Positions 1-10,975 of a stretch of 64,000 bases of DNA are shown here, piece after piece (positions within the stretch are counted from its first letter, which is position 1; each line of letters opens with the position of its first letter). The notes below the pieces were generated by a model that saw only the letters and a list, made by a program, of their open reading frames with translations, was not told the origin of the DNA and ran no database searches. Where the stretch lies: NCBI GenBank assembly GCA_037176885.1, contig JAWWNJ010000005.1, positions 1,302,001-1,366,000 on the forward strand, given 5' to 3'. The position numbers and the translations under genes were made by a program. The stretch comes from Favolaschia claudopus. Lineage: Eukaryota; Basidiomycota; Agaricomycetes; Agaricales; Mycenaceae.

Positions 1-3000
1 CAACATGGACGACCCTCAAGCAGTTATAACCGGCCTGGAAAAAGTTTGCGCCCTGGAACGCTCCATTGGCATCAACAATGGCGCAGTAGCGAATACGGTG
101 GGACTGCTGGGCTTGGTGCTCGTCGTCATTCTTGGAAATGCTTTGTGGTAATATATTACTTATCTGTTCTGGAGGGTTGACACGATTTTACGATGTAATG
201 ACCTATTACGAACGAGCTTTTTGTTTAGTGGTTTTTCTTCTTCGGAATGCTGTTGGTCTGAATCGTATTCTACGGGGAAGTTGTGTAGACTCGTGCAGAG
301 CAGCTCTAGAATGCTGTCTCGGAAACTTAACGCGGCAGTGAGCATGGTTCCATTTTTCGTCAACATGGTGTTGACTCGCAAACGGAGAAAATTTGGAAAT
401 CAACTCGAACAAATCGATAACAGGGCAATGAGCCTTGTACAGGCGATGTATTCGAATTTTTCAGTGCGTATTGCCCAAAAACGTTGAAAAGATGATGGTG
501 TCCACATTCCTATGCTCATCGATAATCTTTCGCTAGAACAGCTCAAAGAAATACGAACGACTCATATTCTGGGCGGTACCAGTATCTGGGTCTTGAATTC
601 AACGGCGGCCGCCACTGCACTGACGCTGAGTCCTTGACTCGCACTCCACTGGCAGCTGTTCCAATATCCCGCATCCCGCGATCGTTTCAGAAAACGGCGT
701 TTACGGATTGGGAATTTGGGATGGCGCTGACCGACGTCCGTTGTACTCGGTTGGTAGTGGTTTAATCAAACACGTTTTATTCGTTTCTGTACGCCATCCG
801 CTTCGTTGGTGGGTCCACAGAAGATGGATTTTATAGCGCTGTGTCGACGCCGCGGCCGACAGTTTCGAGTCAGCGCATTGAGAGACAGGGAGTCTGTATG
901 GCGGGCACATCGACAGTGAGGGCCCTGGAGAATTGGTGGATCTGAAGAACGTTAATGGATGCCATAATTCCCAACTTCTGTGTCAAGGTAGAAGGATCGG
1001 CGACTCGTCATTTTTGTCAATCACGATGTTTGCTTAATCGTGTGAACAAGGAGACGAGTCAATCGGAATGCGGGAACAGCAGCCGCTTTGCTGCATAAGG
1101 GAAATCCAAATCGGACGACGCATATTCTAGCGCCTCAACTGCCCTAGTGCCTCGTGTCAGGGGCAGGGGCTGGGCTCAGCGGAAATTCGAAGTTGGAAAC
1201 ACAACAGAGTAGCGCCAAGGGCCGACAGCCGTAGTGAAGCACGTCGATAAATCTTATCCATGCCAGTGGAGAAGAGAACATATCAAAACATACGTAACTT
1301 GTGGGCGTCGCTGCACAGCGCTGTTACAAAGTCGAAATGGATTACGTGCGACTTGGAACTATTTTGTATAGCGATCCATTTGTCCTATTGGTTGGTCGAT
1401 GGCGTCCACAGACGACGAGGTAGATGGTGTGACCGGACCGGCGACGAGCCTTCTAGGCACTGAAAAGGGAAATTGCCCTGGAAAAATACGAACGTCGGGT
1501 AACCTACTGACTCGAACTCCTAAGGGCGGCCATGGAGTTCAACAAACGAGGCGCCTAAGACAATCTTACTGGCGCTGAATAGCCGAGCCTCTTCCATTTT
1601 ACGAAGCTCTTAGCCAAAGCGGGAACAGCAGCCGCTTTGCTGCATAATGCATATCCAGATCGGGCGACGCAGCGCCTCAAGTGCCTTGGGCCTCGTGTCA
1701 GGTCGGCGGAAATTCGAAGTTGGAGACTCAACAGAGTAGTGTTCAAGACCGACAGCCGCAGTGAAGCACGTCGCTGAATCTTATCTATGCCAGTTGAGGA
1801 TTATGAAACCCATACGTAGTGTGGGCGCCGCTGCACAGGACTGTCGAAAACATTCGGGATGAGCTTCACAAACGAAGATCTACGAGGGACAAAAGGAGAG
1901 TACGACCTATGCTAAGCACATGAGGTTTTCAACTGGCTTGCAGATTGCACGAGGATGTCTAGCTTTCTGTATTTTTCCCTATCGCAATGCATTAGCTCTG
2001 TTGGCTGAGTCAAGTGTCCACAGACATACTGGCAGATGGGGACCGGATGGCGAATCTTTCAGACGCTCTCAAGCGGAGACTGACTGAAAATCAGATGAGC
2101 GTTCGGGAAACCTACTGACTCGAACACCTGAGACCGGGAATGCCAGACCTTCAACGGACGCGGCAGTTTCAAGAGCAGGTTAGACTGGCGCTGAATAGCC
2201 GAATGGCTTCCATTATGCGAAGCTCTCGCGAACAATATCTCGCATCCTACAAACAATTCACCACAACACGTTCCACAGCGCTGTGCCAGAACGTTGATGA
2301 CTGAGTCAGCTCTGGAGACGAGATGGTCCCGGGAAAACCTTGAGATCAAGAGGACAGAGGAGCCTGAGTACCGTATGCATTAGGATACAATGAGCTCAGC
2401 TCAGCCATCTAAAAACAAGCAGCAAGGAGCATTGAGTTCAGTAAGAATCAAGGAGGCATATTTTTTGGATTTGCAGGCTGATACTCGCCTGACGAGCTCG
2501 AGTCAAAGACGACGCCCACAGCGGAGCTTAAATATGCCTGATGCAAATCGATTTGAGCCGTCGAGAGATTGGGGATATTCGGCAAGAACCACCGCAAAGT
2601 CGCTCTGGACGGGCTACAGCAGTGTTCTTGCATGTCGCATGGCGGAGTTGGTGTCTACAGAGCAGCGATTATTCCGGAAACGGCGACACTGAGCAGCCAC
2701 CCGTGTCCATATCAATCAGTGTGTCGTGCCTGCGATAGGCTTTATTCCACAGCATTCACTTGGAATTAGGACGTTGTGGGCGTCAGAAGAAGTCACAACG
2801 ACTGGGGTGCATCAAGGCAACAGTGTTCATGATGGCTAAAAGCTAAACGGGAAAAGAGTTGGATACGTAACAAATGTCAACAAGTTCGGCAAGCTTCGGC
2901 AATCTACTGAAATTTGACCAGAATCTTGAAGGAAGCGCAATTTTTCTTCTAAAAGTGGCAAACCACTGTGTTAAAAATTTCTGGCGCAACACCTCTAAGT

Positions 3001-3522
3001 TGAGGCTACTGTACTAATCCGACCGGTTGTTCACTGTACTAATTCGACCCAAAATTGTTCACTGGACAGTCCACAACACGGCAATTAGCGGAAGCCGGCA
3101 CTCCCTCGGCATGTGCCGGCCAGAGATTTTCTCGACGCGCACTTACAAGGCTTCTGGAGAATAAAGGCGCCCGAGGTAAATAATATCACGCAAAGTTAGA
3201 GGCTTCCCAGAAGTTCATCAATGAATTAGAGCTCCGGCTTTTTTCCGTACATAGTACTTCAAGTTGCGCTGAAATCTCTCTAAGTATGTACCTGTTGAAG
3301 AATCCGGTCACGCATCAAATGCCGGACGGCTGCAAATGGAACTGGAACGACATATGAAGCAATGTGGTTCAGATGTGATTCAGACTGATTCTTTGAAGAC
3401 GTGAAATGCATTGACAGACCATGTACAAAATAGGGAATACCATATTTAAGTATTGGCATGGAGGGGCCGGAGGCCAGTGGTGGCATATAAGTAGTCTAAG
3501 ATATGATTGTAGCGATTCAACC
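1..3522. other. Gene-poor region with degenerate repeats
   Basis: No reading frame here looks like a conserved protein. All frames are short and none can be joined by convincing splice sites. Part of it (about 1063-2240) is an old tandem repeat, listed separately. Around 3010-3060 a short phrase reading TTCACTGTACTAAT is nearly duplicated. The stretch looks like decayed intergenic or transposon-derived DNA. It abuts the 3' end of the kinase-like gene on the minus strand. Confidence 0.5.
1063..2240. repeat. Degenerate tandem direct repeat, unit about 550-610 bp
   Basis: The stretch near 1071-1330 (beginning GGGAACAGCAGCCGCTTTGC) returns near 1620-1860, in the same order and with scattered substitutions and small indels. 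The following part near 1491-1616 (CCTACTGACTCGAAC ... TGGCGCTGAATAGCC) returns near 2101-2230. The two blocks are therefore two tandem copies of a longer unit, estimated by eye at about 80% identity. Possible remnants of a further copy lie near 780-900 (GGTCCACAGAAGATGG-like text). No coding capacity is preserved. Confidence 0.7.
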
Positions 3523-4810
3523 TCATTCCAATTCCACAATTGAGGCTTTAGCGTAATCGCCGTCACGGTTCTCCTCGGATGCTGACGAGACTGGGAATGG
3601 TAACTCAATCATCGCATACGGCGGAGGAGATAGGGTGTAACGAGGAGGTGGGGTTTGATCCTCCCAACCATGTAAGGCTCGACATTTCGCCTGCATGGGT
3701 GTCGAAGGTGTCAAAGGCGACTGCCGCACGGTGGATGCCTTCTGGCGCCTCGCGGGGCCGAGTTTATGCCTCTTTTTCCAAGGCTTGTCCCGATCCGTTT
3801 GGATGGAGCAACCTGGATATGAAATATCATAGTCGGGGAAAGCAACAGAGAGAAGTTGCTCAGGTGAAGGGGTCTTGGCCAGGGTTATAGAGCTTGATGT
3901 CTCGTACCAGATGAGTTCCACACTGGAGAAACCGGTGATAGTCAGGGATTCAAAGATGGACCGAAGGGTATCCCAATGGCACTCTTGAGCTTGTTCCTCT
4001 AGCTCTTTTCGCTGATTCGGAGAAAATTGCACGAGATTTTGGATGTCGATGAGGCGAACTTGGCCTTTTGCATCGATCACCAATCGCTGATCGTCCAACA
4101 AATCTCTATGAACCATGAATGCTCGCTCGAGTTTTGCCAACGCAGCAAATACAACTGCCCGGTCAGACTGTTGGTTTGATGTGTGAATATCAGCGGAGGC
4201 AGATAATGCACGACTTGCCGACTTGATGCAGCGAGATGAAGAGGAAGATTCGGTCATCAATCCGACCAACACATCGCCGACGAAGATATGGGCAATGACT
4301 TCATATGTGAGATCCAGACCCCGTAGAGCTTTGAATGCTTTTGTTTCTTTCTCCATACTCTTCACGTGCGGTTCTGAATACTCATACTTCGACCCGAATT
4401 CCGATATTGTGGCGTCCAGACTTACCGACAAAAGCGAGATGTATATCGTACTCGGTTCCGCGCCAGAGACCTCGACCGTAACCCCAAGGTTTGAACCATA
4501 AACTGGTGATCTCGATTTCGGACAAATCGATGCGCTGAGCCCATAGAAAATCAGGAGGTGGGCGACACTTCTCGGGGGGCCGCTGTATAAGGCGGCGTCC
4601 ACCGGATGGAGAGTCGATGAGGTAGGCCCAGAAATTTTTTGTTTTAAAGTCGACAGTATGGATGATATTTTGCTGGAATGGAGTCTGATTGCGTAGATAA
4701 CGGATGTAGAGAAAACGCACCATCTCTTCGGCCCACATATACGTCCTCCTGACGTATACTTCACCGATCTCTACAGGAGGTGAGTCGAAACCGATTGCCT
4801 CAACCACCAT
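3523..4810 (-). CDS. Protein kinase-like protein, probably catalytically degenerate
   Basis: Two exons on the minus strand, 4810-4426 and 4373-3523, joined across a 52-nt intron (GTAAGT...CAG); the junction moves exactly between two overlapping frames and gives 411 aa. The C-terminal half carries a kinase catalytic-loop-like segment: H217-R218-D219 followed by LLDDQ, so Gln224 stands where the catalytic Asn is normal, then LIDI (Asp238) in place of the usual DFG. The N-terminal 130 residues do not resemble a standard glycine-rich lobe. The tail after residue 330 is proline- and basic-rich and looks disordered. Fungal genomes carry many such kinase-like proteins, some phosphorylating small molecules and some inactive. 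The start is the first ATG of the upstream frame. The kinase-fold assignment rests on one motif region and is moderate. Confidence 0.65.
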
Positions 4811-5515
4811 AATCTTGCGAAGTAAGTAATTCCATAGTACGATTATATCTCCTCGACTGTGGGTTGTATTAGATTTTGGTATCCGCCCTGGGAAGGGAGA
4901 TGAATCAAAAGCTCGATAAAGAGAGATTAGAAGTCATACCCAAAAAGGCCGTGACGCTCGGGGGTGGTGGGGCCATGGAAGCTGTGGTCGCGCCCACAAA
5001 CACCTACGCGAAAGGCAGGAGATGATGACGCGGCGTGGGAATCTTCAGTTAATCACGATCTCATGATTCTCATCTGACCCAAATCTGTCCTCCCAATTTT
5101 GGGTAGATCTCATTCTCCCAATTCGATACAACCCATGCTGTGTCTCTCAAAATTCCATTTCTCCGCTTCGCCTATCACTCACGCGGTGACCTGATGATTT
5201 CCTAAAATTCTAACGGGCGTTAGGTGCTATGATTCAATTTGGGCGCATCCACGGACATTTTGCACACCTTGCAAATCAGGACTTTATTGACGCTCAAAGA
5301 AGAGCAGTTTTCACGTTTCTATGCAGAGTCGCACCCGTTCTACACATCTACAGTTTCCCCTGGCGCCAATGCTCTGTGATGCCCGTGCATTTCAAGCCGT
5401 CGATGGAGAATTCGCTGTGGGTGCCACTACAAGAGTACCAGTATAAGATGTTTTCAGAATGAGACTGCTTTTTATCCATCGGCATGTGCGTATTTCAGTG
5501 GTATCACTGTGCTAA
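4811..5515. other. Intergenic region
   Basis: This holds the upstream region of the kinase-like gene. AT-rich 5' sequence is visible, but no TATA box stands out. A plus-strand frame at 5229-5462 has no recognisable features and could only be an upstream exon of the small ORF at 5516. Nothing else was seen. Confidence 0.4.
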
Positions 5516-5755
5516 ATGCGCACGCAGATGGTGCGGCTTACACTCGGTCTGCTCAGCTGTTCCGCCGCGGCAGTCCTGCTGCGCTTCAAACTCGCCATAC
5601 GTGCAAATGTTGCCCGGAATCGCATCGAAGCCTTGCGGAAACTGCTGTCGTTAATCAGGTATGCTGCTTTCTATATGTTCAAGTTCAATCCCCTTATTTG
5701 AAATTTTTATCTTCTATCGTTTGCAGGAAACGAATTAACGTTGACTGGAAACCGT
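5516..5755 (+). CDS. Possible small spliced ORF, about 57 aa, unknown
   Basis: An ATG frame at 5516 reads a hydrophobic N-terminus (LGLLSCSAAAVLL) and then an arginine-rich helix-like stretch. It meets a good donor (GTATGCT) just after 5658; the acceptor TTTGCAG ends at 5727. Splicing continues the frame for about ten more residues to a stop at 5755. The predicted protein looks like a small membrane-anchored or mitochondrially targeted basic peptide. No family is recognised and the gene stands alone between the kinase-like gene and the transcription factor. Chance occurrence of a spliceable frame this short is quite possible. Confidence 0.3.
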
Positions 5756-6015
5756 GAAGATTGTCCGCGTTTGCCCGCACTTCTTCCTGGTCACATTCAA
5801 CACTCGACCATTTTGAGTGCGCACCCACAACATGACACTCACGCCGCAGCCGCGGTTTGCGATCAATGCGCCCACACCATCCCCCCACATTGACGCGTTC
5901 CCAAACTTGTTCAAATAGAGCCAGACTCTCTCCCCAAAGAGCATATTTATCCAGCGAACACATCCCCCTCCTACACTATATAATCGCTAATTCTCTCCGG
6001 CCCGCCACTGTATTT
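5756..6015. other. Short intergenic stretch
   Basis: Convergent spacer between the possible small ORF and the 3' end of the transcription-factor gene. Frames on both strands are short and featureless. Confidence 0.3.
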
Positions 6016-7726
6016 CTACCTAGCAGCAGCTCCTAGATTTGTAGAACCCTTTGTAGCCAAAGCCGAACCCCCCTTAGTAACCACATTGCATAGAGGACAC
6101 AATCCAACAAACATCTCAGCCATAGGCCAAGTGATTCCCGACTAAACGAACGCGCTCGTCGTTAATATGAAGCAAGGTGAGACACAGATCTTGAAATACA
6201 ACATACCACACTCATTCTGCGAATTTCCATCATAACCGCAACGGAGGATGCGTGCCCGCGATGCGCGTACGCCAAACAGTCGTAGATTTGCGGTTGGACA
6301 GGGATACGTTCGAATTGTTGTTGTCCGTCTGCGTTCGAAATAGCATTGTTGTCCTTCTCAGATGATGATTTTTGACCGGGCGATGAAGCTAGTGGCGCAG
6401 CGCGAGATCTGGGATCAAGCGCACCGCGATATTCCTGGAGAAACCTAGCCTGTTCCTCCGGCGAAGCCAGGAAATACGAGTCTCGGGGCGCAACTATGAG
6501 ATTGACCGTGTCCGCGCCAGAGGAAAGCCGATGGCACGTCGCCCATGCGCGGATTCGTTCGGACAACCGCGTGATATCGTTTCTCGAGAGACAGTTGGCA
6601 ATGGTAGCGTATTTCTCTGGAGCCAAACACGCCGTCTCGCGCAAGTCCGACTGTAGCCTAGCCAAAAAGTCCTCCAAAACGCGATCGAACTCATCTCTGT
6701 TGGGCATCTCGGAGCTCTTGATACCCGCTAGACGTTGCACCACGGCATCTGGGAGGGCACAAAACGACGGGTGCGACCAGGGTTTGAGACGCGAGTTTTG
6801 GTTGGGTTCGGGGAACGAGTGCGATATGAAGGGCTGCTGGAAGGGCAACGAGACCAAATGTGACGCTGGAGCTGGAGCAGGAAGCAGCGCAAGGGGAGGT
6901 CCCTCCGACACGGTTGTCGGCCTTCCCGGAAAGCCTGAAAGAGGCCGATCAACATCCATTGGTCTCGGGTGAGCCCCCAAGTCTATTCTGGACGTTGATG
7001 GCGCAGTTTCGTTGAAAAACGTACGACTATAAGAACCATTCTCCCCGGGGCCCGAAATGTTGGTGAACATGAAAGAAGCACTTTGGGCCTGAGTGTTGTA
7101 CGGCACACGAGAAGCTGATGCGGATTGGTGCGAATCAGAGGATGGTCGTGCGCGTTTCTTTGGAGTGTATCTGCAATCCGTTATGTTGCTCTCGCGACAG
7201 TATTGACACACGGGAGCCGCTCTGTCGCACTGAGATATACGGATCAGTGAGTATCCTGGTACAAAGTAGGGAGAGAAACGAGCCTTCAGATTGGACTCGC
7301 GACACCTGTGAGACTGTCAGTGACATGAACAAACATGAAGATAGAAACCAACCGATCGCAACGAGGAACTCCTCGATGAGCTGGATGGCAAAATTAACTC
7401 ATTAAACGGCTCAGGTGAGACGGCAACGCACCTGGAGTCGGCAAAGGAGTATATGTACACTCGGTGACGGGAGTCCACCTGCATTGATTGCAGGTGGGAA
7501 GGATTCTGTCGCACTAGTTTCCTTGAATAAAAAGTTTCATTCTTGAAAGACGGAAGCAAACCTTCAGATTTCGTAATCGACAAGAGTCGCATCGGGCTTT
7601 TCCTCGACGGGACGTCCAAGCCGAGTCCGCAGAGACAGGGCTATTATTACTGGTATTTTGCGGTGCAGTGCGAGCGTCGTCCGAGACATCGCCAACGGAC
7701 ACAACGTCATCTTGAGATTCAGCCAT
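6016..7726 (-). CDS. Zn2Cys6 (Gal4-type) fungal transcription factor
   Basis: Three exons on the minus strand: 7726-7562, 7229-6207 and 6141-6016 (437 aa). The long 332-nt first intron splits the zinc cluster. Joined, the cluster reads CDSC-x6-C-x6-C-x2-C-x7-C with cysteines at residues 46, 49, 56, 63, 66 and 74 and the typical KCDR turn, which is the canonical binuclear zinc DNA-binding domain. A basic KKRARP linker follows. The middle is low-complexity (Ser, Pro, Gln) and then mixed helical, without a clear fungal-specific transcription-factor middle domain. A 65-nt 3' intron (GTATGT...TTTAG) replaces a short read-through tail by a longer one containing CPLCN. Product: nuclear DNA-binding regulator, targets unknown. 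The ATG at 7726 is used; an earlier in-frame TTG is not a plausible start. Confidence 0.85.
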
Positions 7727-9004
7727 GCTAGACAAGAAAAGGATACTGTATGGTTGGCCAAAAGGGAGGCCGGGAAAACGAAGAGTAAATGAAGACCTTG
7801 AGCAATTTCAATATGAGAGTCCCAGTCAAATTACTAACCTAGATTGAAGTGGATGTAGGGATAGATACCGGACCCACCGCTTTTTCCAGTGGCAACACTG
7901 ACAGCGGGCTTTCAACGGAGTAAAAGACGAATGGAAGGCTGATGCGAAGAAAAGAGTTGATAAGAGAGCAGAAACCAGGGAACGGAGAAGTTAGGGAGCA
8001 AGGGACGATGTTGGGCACGCCGAGTGAGTCGTGGCGAACTTACTAGAGGTGTCACAATGTGTGACATCCATTTGATGGCAGAGAATCTTTCCACAAAAAG
8101 AACTATCGCCGACACAGCCCTTGACAAACAACTCTTACCTTGTCTATGCTTCGCGTGATGCTAAAAATTTGATCGAGTGTTTTAACATCCTTCTGACAGT
8201 GATCATTGAGGATGAACTCAATTTTCAAGGGAAAAGCAGAGGAGTTATCCGGTGTTGTATCCATATATGGTAACTTAGTTGGCTGACAGCTCGTCGGCTT
8301 CTCGGTCCGAAGTTCTCGACCTTCTTCCTGCTTCTTCCCAAGGTTCCAGCAAAGCCGTCGACCCGAGTTCGAAGGTCAGATAATCGTATAGAATTAGGAT
8401 AGGTATTCTGAAAATATTGCAGCGATGCTTTTACGATCGAAGCAATGAGCATAGCGCATTTAAATTTTAGGCGAGGAAGTTTGGAGGAAGTTGCCAAGTC
8501 TCCAAGTATTTCCCAGTGGAGGCTTGGGCGAGGCTGATTTGAGTTCGAAGAGTTTCATTGGAAATGCATCCTCGTATCTTTGAGGCCGGAACGCCGATAC
8601 TTAACAGTTTTAATGTGTTGTCAATGCCGTTACGGCTGGCTTGATACGCTATCTCGGCACGCTCGGCATTTGGCATTGCCGGAACAATCAGCCAATATCT
8701 GATCCGTCTTCATTCAGCCGTGATCCTAAATGATACCGGAGGATGCCGAAGCTGTTCCTCTAGTCGGAAACCAGAAATTCTTCAGCCATGCACGACTGTA
8801 CCGCTTCGGCGTCACAGGCCGCATCGAAGCAAGATTCGAGTCGTCTTTCCATGCCTACAACATCTCACAGGGGCCACTCCCCCTCACAAAACTTCTTATG
8901 GATGCCCTGATCCCATCTCTTTTCACCATGATCTTTACGTTTTTGGCAGGCTTCCCAGACCCAATCCCCTTCCCTCTCCTAGCCTTCCATCCACCGCGAC
9001 AACA
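7727..9004. other. Intergenic region, no gene recognised
   Basis: Between the divergent transcription-factor and 13-exon genes. Several frames of 60-220 codons exist (for instance at 8720-9346 and 8730-9401), but their sequences look non-coding or are read-through upstream of the ATG at 9005. The last 100 nt are C/T-rich, as is common before basidiomycete start codons. No RNA gene was seen. Confidence 0.4.
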
Positions 9005-10581
9005 ATGCTCGGCCTCGTCGAGCTCCTCACCTTCGCTATCCAAACCATTCATGCCACCTTCAGCTTCTCTTCCTCCCCCTCGGGCCCGCCAGGAGTCGCG
9101 TTCTACGATCCCAACCTCACCGGTGGCTCTATGCTCGATAATGGTCGGTCCTTTCCTTCTCAAAATGCTCGTTCTCAATCTAGAGTTGTTGTATGTCAGC
9201 GGGAAGCGGCGGCGGCGAGCCCCTCAACGTGCGTATTATATCATTCCTGGATTCCGTTCGGCGTTGATCTCAGCTTCAACTTGTCCTCGAATGGGGTTGT
9301 CAATGGCAGGTTATCATCTCCGCTCTCAGCTCCCCGGAGGTCCTGACGGACGAAGGACTGTTGCACTACGCACAGGCCATTGGGTTGTAAGTATCCAATA
9401 ACAGTGATTCAACTTCACCTGGCATGCCACGATTTGATTGACTTCAAGTTCCCCAGTTCGTTCGAATGTCTCACCGTCCATCTCGGTTCGTCTGCCCCTT
9501 GTGTAGCTAATAATATGGCTTAGTATCATGATAACATATTCACAATTTCGACTGGCTTGTAGGCGATCCTCAGACCGCCAACCTCGGCGACGGTAACGGC
9601 TGGCCCGGGCTGGGTCAATCAAACTGTTCGTACAATGCACTCACTTCCACTTCCATCATACTCCTTGCCTGATGAACGTTGAACCACGAACATGCGTGCT
9701 TCACAGGTAGAATTACGGCAAGATTTCGGTGACGATGATTTGGGAACCTGTCTGGAAAGCTTGGTTGGAGGTGAGCGTTGACTCGGACACCGCAGTCCAA
9801 CCAACGGCGCTTGGAGCAGAGAGAAGTTTATTACGTTCTAGGCAATCACTTCAGGTAAGTATTTGTTTACCTAGTGAGAATTAAATGGTGTTTAAATTTG
9901 AACCCTTCCACCTAAATATAGGATGTTCCGCCAAAACGGAACCCTTGCCAACAGCGGTGCCTTGTTCCTCGCGTACGCTCTTCAAGTTCTCCTTTGAACA
10001 GCATCCGATTCGTTTCTCATGGGTTTTCTTTTACTTTCTCTGCCCTAAATATCAGTGTTTCTCAAGAAGAGGTATGACCGTTCACATTTGAATACTCGAG
10101 TAGTGCCTCGCATCATTTACATTAAACCCAACTCATCTACTCAGGACGTCTGGGACGGCCACACGATCATCCCAGATGGATATAACGCCGGTAAGCTTTT
10201 CGTATCATCCCCTCCTCCTCTTCTTTTGACCCTCTTTCCATAATATCTCGTATTGAACCCTACGCATATGCGAGTTAACTTCACGTTCCAGGCCGCGACA
10301 AACTAGTCGCCGCCGCTCTCGGTCTCTCCTACCACAACCGCGTCACCTACTCCACCGTTGCGCAGAATCTGACGGGGTTGCTTGCTCCGGGGTCGACGGG
10401 GTAAGTATGTTTCGACGTTCCATATAGTAGGTAGACTGACTGACTGACTTTGTTTGACCGTAGAGTGAATCACGGTACGTTGACAGCGGGTAGACTAGTA
10501 AATAACTGATTCGAAATTGTTGCAGGAATCGCGACGGATGGAATGACGGTGCTTTTGACCGTCACGATAGTGGACAAGTGA
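9005..10581 (+). CDS. Conserved basidiomycete protein of unknown function, 13 exons, one apparent frameshift
   Basis: Exons 9005-9143, 9200-9228, 9310-9386, 9457-9485, 9563-9625, 9707-9770, 9842-9854, 9922-9972, 10056-10071, 10145-10190, 10292-10400, 10464-10474 and 10526-10581. Each junction restores motifs I remember from uncharacterised Agaricomycete proteins: GGSMLDN, GEPLNV, SSPEVLTDEG, ANLGDGNG, WVNQT, LGTCLESL, GNHFRM, SGALFLAVS, PDGYN, GRDKLVAAA and VNHGIATDG. The hydrophobic N-terminus (MLGLVELLTFAI) may be a signal or anchor. Several exons are only 11-16 nt. In exon 5 the two conserved pieces GDGNG and WVNQT lie in different frames across TGGCCCGGGCTGGG. One extra base, probably in the GGG run, breaks the frame, so this is either a sequencing indel or an inactivated allele. 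No function is known to me. Confidence 0.75.
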
Positions 10582-10975
10582 CTACTCTCCCGCTTGAGTT
10601 TAAGTTCGTTTCGGGATTGATGGAAGGAAGTGATGATACCCGATAGGATCGTTTGTTTGAACTCTGTGCATATATGATGATCACGAAAAGAATAACCTTT
10701 GACATACTTGTACTCAAGGACGCAATGCAGTAAAATCAAACAACGTACAGTATATACAGCAATGAGTACAGACACACATCCATCCCATCCCATCCCATTA
10801 TCCAACCAGCAAGCACCAACGCAAATTAAAGCAACCCAAAGGTTCAACCCATCCAGAGAACCAACGGAACCCAGAGATCCACCCACCCCAAAGCACCAAC
10901 CCAAGCCAGAGATACGAGTACGAGTACAGTACGAATAATAATCACTCAAGTAACAACCAGAGCCGGAGGCAAACC
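10582..10975. other. Convergent intergenic region
   Basis: About 390 nt between two genes that end facing each other. It contains CCCATC repeats near 10783-10800 and otherwise low-complexity A/C-rich text. It probably holds both 3' UTRs. No poly(A) signal could be assigned with certainty. Confidence 0.4.

Noticed and set aside
3523..4764. 413-codon single-exon reading of the kinase-like gene
   Set aside because: The N-terminal part in that frame is not protein-like. A 52-nt intron joins the better upstream frame precisely.
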